NCBI RefSeq assembly: GCF_921293095.1
Contig: NC_060257.1
Location: forward strand, 92,617,449-92,681,448
Reading direction: 5' to 3'
Source: Ischnura elegans
Lineage: Eukaryota; Arthropoda; Insecta; Odonata; Coenagrionidae
Length of the DNA: 64,000 nucleotides
Shown here: in pieces, positions 20,847-31,010 of the stretch
Position numbering within the stretch: the first letter of the stretch is position 1
Layout of the letters: the number at the start of each line of letters is the position of its first letter
Position numbers and translations under genes: made by a program
The notes under the pieces: generated by a model
What the model was told of the DNA's origin: nothing
What the model saw: the letters and a program-made list of their open reading frames with translations, nothing else
The model's database searches: none

Positions 20847-23800
20847 TCATCATCATCAGTGATTACTGTCCTTAGACAGGTTTCCACTGGACTTCTCTCC
20901 ATCTTTCTCTATCCTGAGCATCCTCCTTTAGGTCTTTGTATTTTCTTCCTCTTCTTATATCATCCAACATTCCCATCCTCCTTCTTCCTCTTCCTCTCTT
21001 TCCTTCTATCTTCCCTTCTATTATTCTCCGTTCCAAACAATTCCTTCTTAATATATGCCCTAACCAACTTGCCTTCCTCTTATGAATCATATGTATTAAT
21101 TTTCTTTCCTCGCCTATTCTTCTTAGAACTTCCTCATTCTTCACTCTGTCAGTCCACTTCACTTTCAACATTCGTCTCCATACCCACATTTCAAAACTTT
21201 CTAAATATCTCTCCTCCTTCTTTTTAACAGTCCACGATTCACATCCGTACAACACTACACTCCACACAAAACATTTCATAAACCTCTTCCTCATCTCTAT
21301 TGGAATTCTTTTTGCTGTTAACAATGCTTTTACCTTTCCATACGCTCCTTTACCTATTGCTATCCTTCTTCTTATTTCCTCAGTACAACTTCCATTCCAT
21401 CTTACCAGACTTCCCAAATATTGGAAAGTCTGTACTTGCTGTATGATATTTCCTTCTAAGGATATACAAACACAACCTTCTTTTCTGCTGATTCTCATCA
21501 CCTTGGTTTTATTTATGTTTAAGTTCATTCCAAATTCCCTCCCCACATCCATTATATCATCCATCACTTGTTGTAAATCTTCTTCACTTTCTGCCAGCAC
21601 TGCCTGATCATCTGCATATTTAATTGTTTTTATTCTTTCTCCTCCTATTACAACTCCTCTAGCTTTTTCTAAAGCTTTCTCCATCATTTTTTCTGCATAA
21701 ACATTGAAGAGCTCTGGAGAAAGGCAGCACCCTTGCCTCACTCCTCTTCCTATGCCAATTTCTTCTGTTTCATCATCTCCAATTTTTATAACTACTACCT
21801 GCCTACAATACATCTCCTTTATTAATCTCCTATCTTTCCAATCAATGCCAATGTCTTTCAAAATTTTCAATAACACATTCCAATTAACCTTATCAAATGC
21901 CTTTTCCCAATCAATAAAGCAAATGTACAAATCTCTATTCACTTCCATCATTCTTTCTCCTATCATCCTCAAGCATCCTATTGCATCACGAGTCCCTTTA
22001 CCCTTTCTAAATCCAAATTGATCTTCTCCCATATTTTCTTTAATTCTTCCTTCGATTCTTTTTAATATAATCCTTGTAATTACTTTGGTAACATGGCATA
22101 TAAGACTAATTGTCCTATAGTCTTTGCATTCTTTGGCATTACATTTCTTTGGTATTGGTATTAGAATAGTTTTAAGTAGCTCATCAGGCCAGCTCCCGGT
22201 ATCATATATCCTATTGATTAAATTTGTTAATCGACTCATTGCACTGTTACCTAGGTTCTTTAATGCTTCTGATGGTATTCTATCGCATCCCATTGCTTTC
22301 CTTTCCTTGAGATCCTTGATTGCCTTTTCCACTTCTCTTCTCAGTATGTTTGGTCCTCTATTCACCTCTTCACATTCCCATTCCTCTTCCAGCTCCATCT
22401 CAGAATGATCATCTTTACTATCATATAGTTCTTTCACATATTCTTTCCATATGTTTTTGTTTTCCTCAACACCTGTTGTTATCTTTCCGTATTTATTTAA
22501 CATTCCTTGTTTACTTATTTTCTTTGGCTCTCTTTTTGTGAACTTTTTAGCTGTTTTATACATTTCTTCCAATCTCCCTTGTTCTTCTAGGACTTCCATC
22601 TTTTCGCATTCTCTCTCCATCCACTCCTCTCTTGCCTTATCAGTTAATCTTCGTAGTTCATTGTTAAGTTTCCTATATTGCCCTTTTCCTTCTTCAGTGT
22701 GAACATTTTTCCACTTTCTCCTTTCCTCCATTTTATCTATCATGCTCTGAGTGATCCATTCCTTCCTATTTCTTTCCTTTTGTACAACACCAACTTCCTC
22801 TTCTAAGACTTCCCATATTACATCCCTAATGTTATTCCATTCCTCTGATACCTCATTACTTTGTCTTACATCTTCCAATTTTTTCTCAACATTTTTATTA
22901 TATGCTTCATTCTTCTCATTTTTCAGCTTTATTACATCCCATTTCCTTATCAACCTCCCTTTCTTAACGAGCTTCAATCGTGTTCTTATATCAGTAACTA
23001 GAAGATTGTGGTCAGAGTCAGCATCTGCTCCTGGGTAGGTTTTTGCCATTTTAACACTATTCTTAAACCTTTGATTGACAATAATAAAATCTATCTGATA
23101 TCTTGAAATATCTCCAGGTGCTTTCCACGTGTACAACCTTCTTTTATGATTTTTAAACCAAGTATTTGCAATCCATAACTCCAAGCGCTCACAAAAATTT
23201 ATCAATTTTTCTCCTCTTTCATTTCTACTTCCAAGTCCATAATCTCCAACTACATTCGTCCTTCTTCCATTCCCCACTACACTGTTCCAATCTCCCATCA
23301 TTATAGTTCTTACTTTGCCTTTTCCATTTTCTTCATATACTTCCTCTATTTGCTCATATATCCGTTCAATCTCTTCTTCTTCTGCATCTGATGTTGGCAA
23401 GTACACTTGGATAATTAATGTATCTACTGGCTCACTCAGTATCTTGATAGCCACTACTCTATCGCTTACTGGCATAACTTTAGTTATATTTCTCTCCAAA
23501 TTCTTTCTGTATATCAACCCGACTCCATTTTCCTTAGATTCCCCTCCCTTATAAATAATCTTGTAATCTCCTGAATCAAATTCTCCTTCTCCTTCCCATC
23601 TTACTTCACTTAATCCTAGAATACTGATGTTGTGTCTCACCATTTCTTTCTTCACATTTTCCAACTTCCCTTTCCCATTCATTGTTCTGACATTCCATGT
23701 TCCTATTCTCAATGCTGATGTTACCTTTCCCTTCTTCTTTCCCTTCTCTTTCAAACCACACAGTTCTCCTGGGATAGTGCCCACCCGGAGATCCGAATGT

Positions 23801-24125
23801 GGGCATATTACTCCGGAATATTTCTTATTCTCAGGAATCACCATGCTTTCATTGTAGTCCAGTGGGACTAGGGTTACCGTAAGGGTCTTTAATGCGGTGG
23901 TTTCCCCTTGCCTTCCGCATCCTATGCCGTTGACCTTGTGAGTTCATCCGCCTTTTGGAATGATTTCCCATTCCAAGGGCAAGAGGGTGCCCTAACCCCT
24001 GTCCGCTCATCCATCCTCTACAGAGGTTGTTGGCTTTGACAGGGGGGGTCTCCTTATCCCGGGAGATACTCGGTCCCTGTGTCGTTAGCCGTTTTTAATA
24101 ACGTTGCCCCCTCTCTACCACGAGG
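20847..24125 (-). mobile_element. RTE-type LINE retrotransposon, apparently full length
   Basis: The minus strand carries a leader of about 280 bp (24125-23845, including CCTCCTCGTGG-type sequence), one intact 990-codon ORF, then a very short 3' tail ending in a TGATGATGATGAT repeat at 20859-20847. A single ORF with endonuclease then RT, a short 3' UTR and a small tandem tail are typical of RTE-clade elements. Exact flanking duplications were not identified. Confidence 0.8.
20872..23844 (-). CDS. RTE-type endonuclease/reverse transcriptase, intact ORF
   Basis: 990-residue polyprotein for target-primed reverse transcription. Residues about 46-285 form an AP-like endonuclease: RIGTWNVRTMNG at 46-57, GLSEVRWEG near 77, GDWNSVVGN at 184-192 and the catalytic SDHNLLVTD at 277-285. 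Residues about 515-810 form the reverse transcriptase: CDRIPSEAL near 520, FGFRKGKGTRDAI near 610, FIDWEKAFDKV at 643-653, RQGCCLSPELFN near 703 and the catalytic YADD at 743-746. The C-terminal WLGHILRRN and KIEGKRGRGRRRM are shared by RTE and BovB-like proteins. No internal stop or frameshift is visible, which suggests a young copy. The methionine at 23844 lies 45 residues before the endonuclease core; an internal start is possible. Confidence 0.9.
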   Translation of the reverse strand: MVIPENKKYSGVICPHSDLRVGTIPGELCGLKEKGKKKGKVTSALRIGTWNVRTMNGKGKLENVKKEMVRHNISILGLSEVRWEGEGEFDSGDYKIIYKGGESKENGVGLIYRKNLERNITKVMPVSDRVVAIKILSEPVDTLIIQVYLPTSDAEEEEIERIYEQIEEVYEENGKGKVRTIMMGDWNSVVGNGRRTNVVGDYGLGSRNERGEKLINFCERLELWIANTWFKNHKRRLYTWKAPGDISRYQIDFIIVNQRFKNSVKMAKTYPGADADSDHNLLVTDIRTRLKLVKKGRLIRKWDVIKLKNEKNEAYNKNVEKKLEDVRQSNEVSEEWNNIRDVIWEVLEEEVGVVQKERNRKEWITQSMIDKMEERRKWKNVHTEEGKGQYRKLNNELRRLTDKAREEWMERECEKMEVLEEQGRLEEMYKTAKKFTKREPKKISKQGMLNKYGKITTGVEENKNIWKEYVKELYDSKDDHSEMELEEEWECEEVNRGPNILRREVEKAIKDLKERKAMGCDRIPSEALKNLGNSAMSRLTNLINRIYDTGSWPDELLKTILIPIPKKCNAKECKDYRTISLICHVTKVITRIILKRIEGRIKENMGEDQFGFRKGKGTRDAIGCLRMIGERMMEVNRDLYICFIDWEKAFDKVNWNVLLKILKDIGIDWKDRRLIKEMYCRQVVVIKIGDDETEEIGIGRGVRQGCCLSPELFNVYAEKMMEKALEKARGVVIGGERIKTIKYADDQAVLAESEEDLQQVMDDIMDVGREFGMNLNINKTKVMRISRKEGCVCISLEGNIIQQVQTFQYLGSLVRWNGSCTEEIRRRIAIGKGAYGKVKALLTAKRIPIEMRKRFMKCFVWSVVLYGCESWTVKKKEERYLESFEMWVWRRMLKVKWTDRVKNEEVLRRIGEERKLIHMIHKRKASWLGHILRRNCLERRIIEGKIEGKRGRGRRRMGMLDDIRRGRKYKDLKEDAQDRERWREVQWKPV

Positions 24126-24335
24126 AGGTGATCATCAGGATTTTCCTTTCATTGAACCAAGGACCAAAAGGCATTACCTTGGTTCTCCAGTACTTTTAGA
24201 GAGGCCAGAAATATACAGGGGTAATATAAATGATGGACACATTGTCAAAACTTCGTATTTCTTCAAGCATAAATCCAAAATGAAATATATATATAGCGTT
24301 GAAAAGAGGAAGTTTCGAAGCTTTTTCATAATGTG

Positions 24336-24581
24336 CAGTGGCGGATACAGATGGGGGCGCGTTCCCCCCTTGCTGGGCCGCCCGTATTGCCAAACATTGC
24401 AGAACCACAATTTTAATTTTCTTTTATCATAGGATGGCATTACATTATGGTAACATAATCACCCTTATTAAAGCTTTCTTAAACTTCCCGTGTGACTTGA
24501 TTATTTTTTATTACGCTGAAAGTAAAGGTAACTCAAGGTATCTTTTGCACCCCCCTTGAGTTTTTTCTGTATCCGCTACTG
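24336..24581. mobile_element. hAT MITE, family CAGTGGCGGATACAG, copy 2
   Basis: 246 bp with the same ends and internal sequence as the copy at 13871 (for example the shared CATTGCA(G/A)AACCACAATT). A perfect 8-bp duplication ATAATGTG lies at 24328-24335 and 24582-24589. The right end has one mismatch (CTACTG). Confidence 0.95.
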
Positions 24582-24655
24582 ATAATGTGTGATATCTATA
24601 TAGAATTTAATAAATCCAATGATTTGTAATAATTTACTAGTTTTTAATAATGAGG

Positions 24656-24870
24656 AATGTGATAAATGTGGCCACTGTTGGCTGCACGGCAGACATTGAA
24701 GCGTTCGACTCGTTCTACAAATGCGAAAGGGTATCTGCTGTTATGGAGTGCACGGTCAGCAGTGATCCGGTTCAGAGCAATTAGTAGAGATGGAACGTAA
24801 AGAGCGTCCTTTACAGAACCCCATGACAAATAGTCGCAGGGTGTGAGATCAGGAGATCACGCTGGCCGGA
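24656..24870 (-). pseudogene. Mariner/IS630-type transposase C-terminal remnant
   Basis: The minus strand reads WGSVKDALYVPSLLIAL and LNRI, and later FNVCRAANSGHIYHI. This resembles the end of DDE transposases of the Tc1/mariner-IS630 group (W-S-VKD-VY-PPLP, then a RxDVCR-x(2-3)-G-HI-H motif). The upstream catalytic part is missing and frames shift. It is a decayed fragment, with moderate confidence in the family. Confidence 0.5.
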
Positions 24871-25914
24871 AGTGCGGAGCAAGATTACATTTTTGATTAT
24901 GAAATAAGTATTAAGAACCAAATAACTATAGTAAATCATAAAAGTATTTAAATTAAATTTATATAACATATTATGCATTTTTTGAGACTTCTTCTTTTCA
25001 TTGATATCAAGCTTGATAATTCTGGATATGTCTTTGAATGAATATTTTTGAAATTATGTCCATCATTTAGAATAGCCATGCATTATCATTATAATGGTTC
25101 GCAAAATATGTCATACTTTTCATCATGAATAGATTTTGTTACCCCTCACAAAATCCTACCGCTTCGTCACTCTTATGAATCGCCACTTACTTTTGCAGTG
25201 AATTAGCGAATTACCTTAATCTTACTATCCTTCGAACATCATTCAATCAACATGTAAATTATAGATATTCTCCTCGAAATTTAAACTGGTAGGTTTGACG
25301 GTTTTTATGCCAAGAAAAAAATCGTTTTCGGCCAGCTGAATACGACTACTTTTCATCGAAGCCAACCCAACCCGTGTTTAAAAAAATCAATTTCCTTTGA
25401 TAACATGTTCAGATAACATGAAAGAGGGCCGCTTTAGTCACCTGCAGCAAAATCCTGAACGAAATTCAAATGCTTAGTCATTGTACATTATATCCAGGTC
25501 TTTAGGTAATACCACCACACACAAGCGAGGTAGTCCAGTAATGATAATTGTAATGTGAATGCTTCAGTACCTTTCCTGTCTCACAAAGAGACCGTGGGCT
25601 TTGTGAAAAACAGCAAGACCCAAACCCGGGCAACGGGCCTGCCTTGCTGGAACCTTAGGAAGTATGGGAGAGAAGTCAGGTTCCAAGTGAATAGAGTGAG
25701 TCACGTATACCGTACATGAATTGTATTTGTTTCCTAGTCCTATTGAGGAATAGATAAATTCGGAGTTAGGCATAAACCTGTCGGTTCAGTTCCGATTCGA
25801 AGTGCCAAATGCTAACGAGAACCCTAATGATTGGGTACTTAGATACCTACTGAGGTGATTTCTCGTGACGTGAATACATGAATACCCGGATCAGTAACTT
25901 AGTACACGAATGAT
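24871..25914. other. No gene recognised
   Basis: AT-rich sequence with scattered short frames and no recognisable motif. The frame 25564-25773 on the minus strand has no family resemblance I can name. Confidence 0.5.
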
Positions 25915-25995
25915 GTAAATCTACATATTACCCCGCAAGCTTCCTAAAAAGAAGTGTGGCAGGGGGTGTTAGGACACCAGCCGTCTACATATTAA
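25915..25995 (-). mobile_element. 3' tail fragment of a Jockey/CR1-type LINE (family B), inverted
   Basis: The plus-strand text 'TCTACATATTACCCCGCAAGC' through 'GACACCAGCCGTC' is the reverse complement of the 3' end of the neighbouring plus-strand copy at about 26965-27049. Only the tail is present. Confidence 0.7.
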
Positions 25996-26009
25996 TTATT
26001 ATTAAACGA

Positions 26010-27049
26010 AACAGTTGTAAACTGGATACGCGACTTTTTCAGAGATCGTAAAAAAAGTAGTTCTTCACGGAAATAGCTCTGGTGTTGTAAAAGTTAAATC
26101 AGTTGTTCCACAAGGAAGCGTAATCGGCCCCCTGTTGTTCATTATATACATTAATGATCTCTGCTCCCGCATTAACAGTAAAGTACGTTTATTTGCTGAC
26201 GACGCTGTCATCTATCGCGAAATTAGTGATCTCTCTGACAGTGAAATTCTATCATCTGACTTAAACAGCGTTCATTTGTGGAGCCAAGAGTGGGGACTCG
26301 AACTTACAATTAATCTGAGCAAATGCATGGCGGTACATTTCTTGCGGAATTCGTCCAACTCTAACCATGTATATGCAGTGGATGGTATTAACATAAAGGC
26401 AACAGATGAAGTGAAGTACCTGGGAGTTGCGATAACTCGAACCTCACGTGGGGAACACAAATAAAGAATATTTGCGGCATAGAACTGAAGAAGTTAGGAT
26501 TCGTCAAGCGTATTGTGGGAAGATTTTCGGATGAGAAAGTAAAAGAAAAGTGCTTTTTCGCTCTCGTCCGACCGCACCTTGAATATGCAGCGAGCGTATG
26601 GAGTCCGGCGTAGAAAGACTTAATCCGCGAACTAATTAAATACAAAGGAAGGCTGCGTGTTTCGTCAAAAACTGCTACGGGCGTACAGACAGTGTCACCC
26701 AGATGTCAAGCGAATTAGACTGGGAGCCATTGGAGACTCGGAGGCTGCGCGCTGGGCTTAGATTGCTTGAACAATTGAGAATGGATATCTTTAAGAGCGA
26801 CAAGGAGAGCATAATATTAGAGCCACACTATATTTCCAGGTCCGATAGAAGCGATAAATTAAGAGAGATGTTTTGCCGAACGGATAGATATGGGAATTCG
26901 TTTTTCCCCCGAACCATGATGGACTTTAATAAATGATATTCCCAACTTCTTAGAGCACTTAATTTTTTATGTGTGGACGGCTGGCGTCCTAACACCCCCT
27001 GCAACACGCCTTTTAGGCGGCTTGCGGGGTATTATGTAGATGTAGATAT
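26010..27049 (+). pseudogene. Jockey/CR1-type LINE (family B), 5'-truncated reverse transcriptase 3' part
   Basis: The largest open piece (26135-26464) reads FIIYINDL and then VRLFADDAVIYREIS, preceded by PQGSVIGPLL in the upstream frame; FADD is the RT catalytic motif. YAVDGINIKATDEVKYLGV follows. Downstream pieces in other frames give LEYAASVW and, at 26703-26936, LDWEPLETRRLRAGL and FCRTDRYGNSFFPRTM. The 3' UTR carries CCCCCTGCAACACGCC and ends in GTAGATGTAGAT. Frameshifts and stops make it dead. It is a relative of the LINE in the gcm intron. Confidence 0.8.
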
Positions 27050-27089
27050 GAATAGCAAAAGCTCAGACAAAATTACCACCAGTATTTTT

Positions 27090-27246
27090 TAAAGTCCTTT
27101 ATGGTTCGAGGAAAAACGAATTCCCATATCTATACGTTCGACAAAATATCTCTCTAAATTTATCGCTTCTATCGGACACGGAAATATAGTGGGGTTCCAA
27201 TATGATGATCTCCGCGTCGCTCAAATTAATTATATCCATTCTCAAT
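27090..27246 (-). mobile_element. Internal fragment of LINE family B, inverted
   Basis: It matches the reverse complement of 26780-26940 (for example GAATTCCCATATCTAT and TTTATCGCTTCTATCGGAC). Both ends are truncated, and with the copy at 26010 it forms a local inverted repeat. Confidence 0.7.
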
Positions 27247-27259
27247 AGGGTAGTTTCCT

Positions 27260-28335
27260 TCATCAATGATAACGAAAGGCATGGATTGCGATTCGTTACC
27301 TACCATTAGTGTATTCATATTATACAAATTATTTGGTTTTAGAAATCCCAGTTTAGACGAATGGCAATGGTCAATTTTAACTGCATTTGAAAAAGGCCAG
27401 ATTGGCGCCCATGCGATGCCACTCCACGTGACCTAGTTTCTATACGAGTAGATAGGAGTCTTACATCGTCTGTGATTACCAATGCATGCATGAGGCACAG
27501 AGTCCAGGGAAACATGTCTTAACAATCACCTATTAAAACTGGCTAAGGTCGGAAAGTTTTCTTCGTTTGATAAGGTATTAATAAACCTTTTTTAAGCCAA
27601 GCGCTACCAGCCAGCAAGGTACTCAGCTACCCGCTAGCATCCTGCGTCCTATCAGCGGTCAGAGCCTCGATCAAGGTCACCTCACAAGGTGGGAGGGGGA
27701 ACCAGAAATGCGTCGCATGGACTTTTTCCCATCGTTCATATTTACGCGTCGCGTTTTCGCGCGCTTGAAAATTTTCACTTTTCATTTAATCGCGAAAAAG
27801 AGAAATCGTCATTTAAAAATCTAAAAGCGTTAAATGCGTACTACGGGAGTAATAATCTTTCGATTTAGGCAATAAAAAATATGATAGGAAACCACCCTGT
27901 TGAACGCACTTGGATCACCGCTTGGAACAATTCGGCTGCACTAAGCATTTTATGAAAAATCAACAGATTCATATTCTTTCTTGATAATAAAGAGGGCGTG
28001 CTTTCTAATTTTACCGGCCTTAGATGAAAGTCTTTCACATGGAGTGGTTGACTTTATTGTAGACCGGTAGTGACAGTGCTGAGATCCAACGAAATGATCA
28101 AGAAAGTTGAAAATCGAGGTGGATCGAAACTCGAAGAACAAGGCTCGATCTCGTCGATCTTAAACTCAATATTCGATTTTGATCGAAATCGATGTTTCTA
28201 TCTCTACCTAGTGAATGATCTACAATCCGGGATTTGGAGCAAGGAAAAACATACTAATAACGCTCTTATGGAATCGTGATCCACGTGTCCCCACTGTGTA
28301 TCGATGCCTCCACTGCAAAAAGGCTCAACTATCGC
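27260..28335. other. No gene recognised
   Basis: Mixed AT-rich sequence. 27590-27780 is GC-richer, with a CGCGTCGCGTTTTCGCGCGC stretch. No ORF or repeat boundary could be supported. Confidence 0.4.
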
Positions 28336-28490
28336 TCTGTATAGTCTGTGTACCGCAGGGTGGCGTATGGGCCTGCCATCTACCGGAGTCGGTCCCATAC
28401 AGTTTTTATGGTCGGTCCCTCCTTTGCTCGCGGACCGAATCAGGTAGATGGCGGACACGTGGGCAACCATACGGTATACAGACTATAGTG
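28336..28490. mobile_element. Small inverted-repeat MITE
   Basis: TATAGTCTGTGTACCG near 28340 pairs with CGGTATACAGACTATA near 28471-28486. The arms continue as GTATGGG...GCCATCTACC against GGTAGATGGCGG...CCATACGG. It is about 150 bp and non-coding; a target duplication was not identified. Confidence 0.55.
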
Positions 28491-28803
28491 ACCCCCCATT
28501 CTTAATCTGAGTGTAGCTCTAATAGGAATACTAGAGGAGCGGACTTAATTCGGTGGGCGATTGTTGAGTGTTTGTGCAGTGGAGGGATCGGTATACTCTC
28601 CCTTGTGAAATTAATCATCTGTGAGTCTGTCCTATGCCTTTCGAGTAATCCCTTTGAGGTAAATTGATTTATAACGTAATATTATTATGAGCAAATATGA
28701 AATAAAAAAGGAAAAAGGCTAATACTCTGCGTTTTCTAGGTCCATGTCGCATGTAGAAGGGAGTAGGGCGTGGTCCGTAGGGTCGCTAATACGCACCCCT
28801 TTC

Positions 28804-31010
28804 CTGGGGCCTAAGTCTGTAACTTCGTTTTCTCCCGAGTTGGGAGAAAAGAGACTCGTGAAGCTCCAGTTTCATCCAACTGAAGTCCGTAACTCGTTTC
28901 TCCCGGTAACGGAGAAAACTTTCTCCCAGTAACGGAGAAACTGACTCTCCTGGAGAGTATCTTTCTCCCGACTGAAGTCCGTAACGCGATTTGGAGAAAC
29001 TGACGCGCCCTGGACGGGAGCTTCGGAGTCACCCGCCCGGGACCCGGCGATTCATTTTCTCCATAGGAGAAACGAGGAAAATACCAATGGCGGACCGTTG
29101 TGGGCGATCGTACTGCGGTTCTAATTGTATTCTAATATGGTTTTTTTACGTATTTGTGACAAAATAGAACACGAAAATGCATTCTTCAAGTTAGGCAGGC
29201 AACGTATGTAGTGTAATTTGTGACAAGAACAGAAATTTTTGTATGGCTGCATTTGCAAGGAAACTACGTGCAGTGAACTTTCATTGTGCCTCTAGTATAA
29301 GTGAACAAAATTTGTGTCCTTAGTGTACCCCTTAGTGAATTGATTGCACATAGACGATGAAGTAAAGAGTGAAGTGTGTTGTGAATGTAACATCTTCGAC
29401 GAAATTATTTCGCATGTATATAACTTAGGCTACGAATCAACTGTGTACATTACGATGAAAGGTATCTAACTATTGCGAAGGGGATATGTTTCATATTTGA
29501 ACTAGTCTTACTTTAGGGATACATCGAACGCCTGTTAATGTTCATTCGTTTGTTCGCTTCTAAGTTCTGTTTGATTTTATTACGTATTGCATCTATTACC
29601 AATTCCCAATTCGTTGTGAGATGTGAGATTTTGGCAATGTTTACATTTCACGCATTTCGTTGTGTTGTTGTTTGTTTTTGTTTTGGTCATGTTACGGTGA
29701 GAGTGATAGTGAAATTCGAAGTTTGTTGGTGTTACAATAACTGGTTTAGCAATTTGTTTCAACCTATTCATTTAATTGTCTTCGCAATGTTAATGTGAAA
29801 TAACGTAATCTGATTCTAAGTCGTTAGTGATGAGTAGGAAGTGAGGTGTAAAGAATCTTTTCGAACTTCAAGGAGTGCAAATTCTTTTAGTGTGTGCAAA
29901 GTGATTGGAAAACCGATTATCATGTTTTATTAGTGTTACATAATAGTGTTTTATATTTATTGTGAGCCAAGATATTTATTGAAACAGTCGATTCCGAATA
30001 TAATGATTATAAGTATTAAAAAGATAAAAATGTGTGCGTTGTAGTGCTGTATGTGATATGATGAGCAATAAATATGTATAAGTAAGGGTAATTTTGCTTT
30101 GTTTTCTCTATATTTCTCCAGTAAACCATTTTCCCCATGTTTTCGCTACTCTACGCTGTCAGTATTTGAAATTTTTAAAAGTAGCGAGGCAGGTTGTTGT
30201 GTTTCCTAAACTATAACATTTTGGGAGATTGTAACATATGTTACTAATTGCTCGCACGTAGGTATTTGCAAGAATAAATATGTACCATTCACACATTTAT
30301 CTTAACGTTATTTTCTTTACGATTCTTTTCTGCATAGTAAAGTTTTTCAATTTTCTTTTTCCACTCCCACATTGTGTATTTCAGCATTTCGAGGATAAAT
30401 GCATGTAATACTGACGTTGATAGTTATGTTTTTCCACACTCATCATGCATTCACCAATGAAAGTAAGCATCCGATGTGCAAAAACAAATGCCATATATAT
30501 CATCAATGAATACAGCGGCCGTTTGTATACAAGATTACCTACATCTAAAACATAAAAATGCTTTGGTGTTACGCATTAGTCTCTCCTTTTTCAATGGTAT
30601 AATATACTCTTTTGTGTGTACTAATGAACAAATATATCTGCGATGGATTTAAATCGATTTATCCACTATCAATTATAATTTCGATGCATCAATTTCTTTT
30701 ATTTGAAAGTTTAACTTTAATGATGAACGAGTAGCCCTTATTACAGCTGAGAATCGTTTGATTTCCCTCTCGTTTTTTTATTTGAAACAAAGCTTTTCTA
30801 TTGGTTCTTCACGGTATCGCCGGCTTCGGATTCAATATTTTTCATACCTATCTGCTCTTCCTATCCGATACCGAGAATTAGAGTTTTCTCCGGTAGCGGC
30901 CAGGAACTGATGCTTTCTCCGCCGAGTTACGGACTACAGTCGGGAGAAAACTACGGGAGAGTACACTTTCTCCGGAGAAAGGAGAATTCAAGTTACGGAC
31001 TTAGGCCCCT
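28804..31010. mobile_element. Non-coding TIR element with sub-terminal motif arrays
   Basis: The left end GGGGCCTAAGTCTGTAACTT and the right-end complement GGGGCCTAAGTCCGTAACTT are inverted repeats 2.2 kb apart. Both ends carry many TTTCTCC/GGAGAAA motifs, and the left end repeats GAAGTCCGTAAC twice more (about 28880 and 28975). Such arrays are usual transposase-binding sites. The interior (29100-30850) is AT-rich and has no credible ORF. No target duplication was found, so the ends may be a few bases off and the superfamily is unknown. Confidence 0.6.

Noticed and set aside
20859..23857. Many plus-strand open frames of 60-122 codons
   Set aside because: They are low-complexity shadows of the intact RTE ORF on the minus strand.
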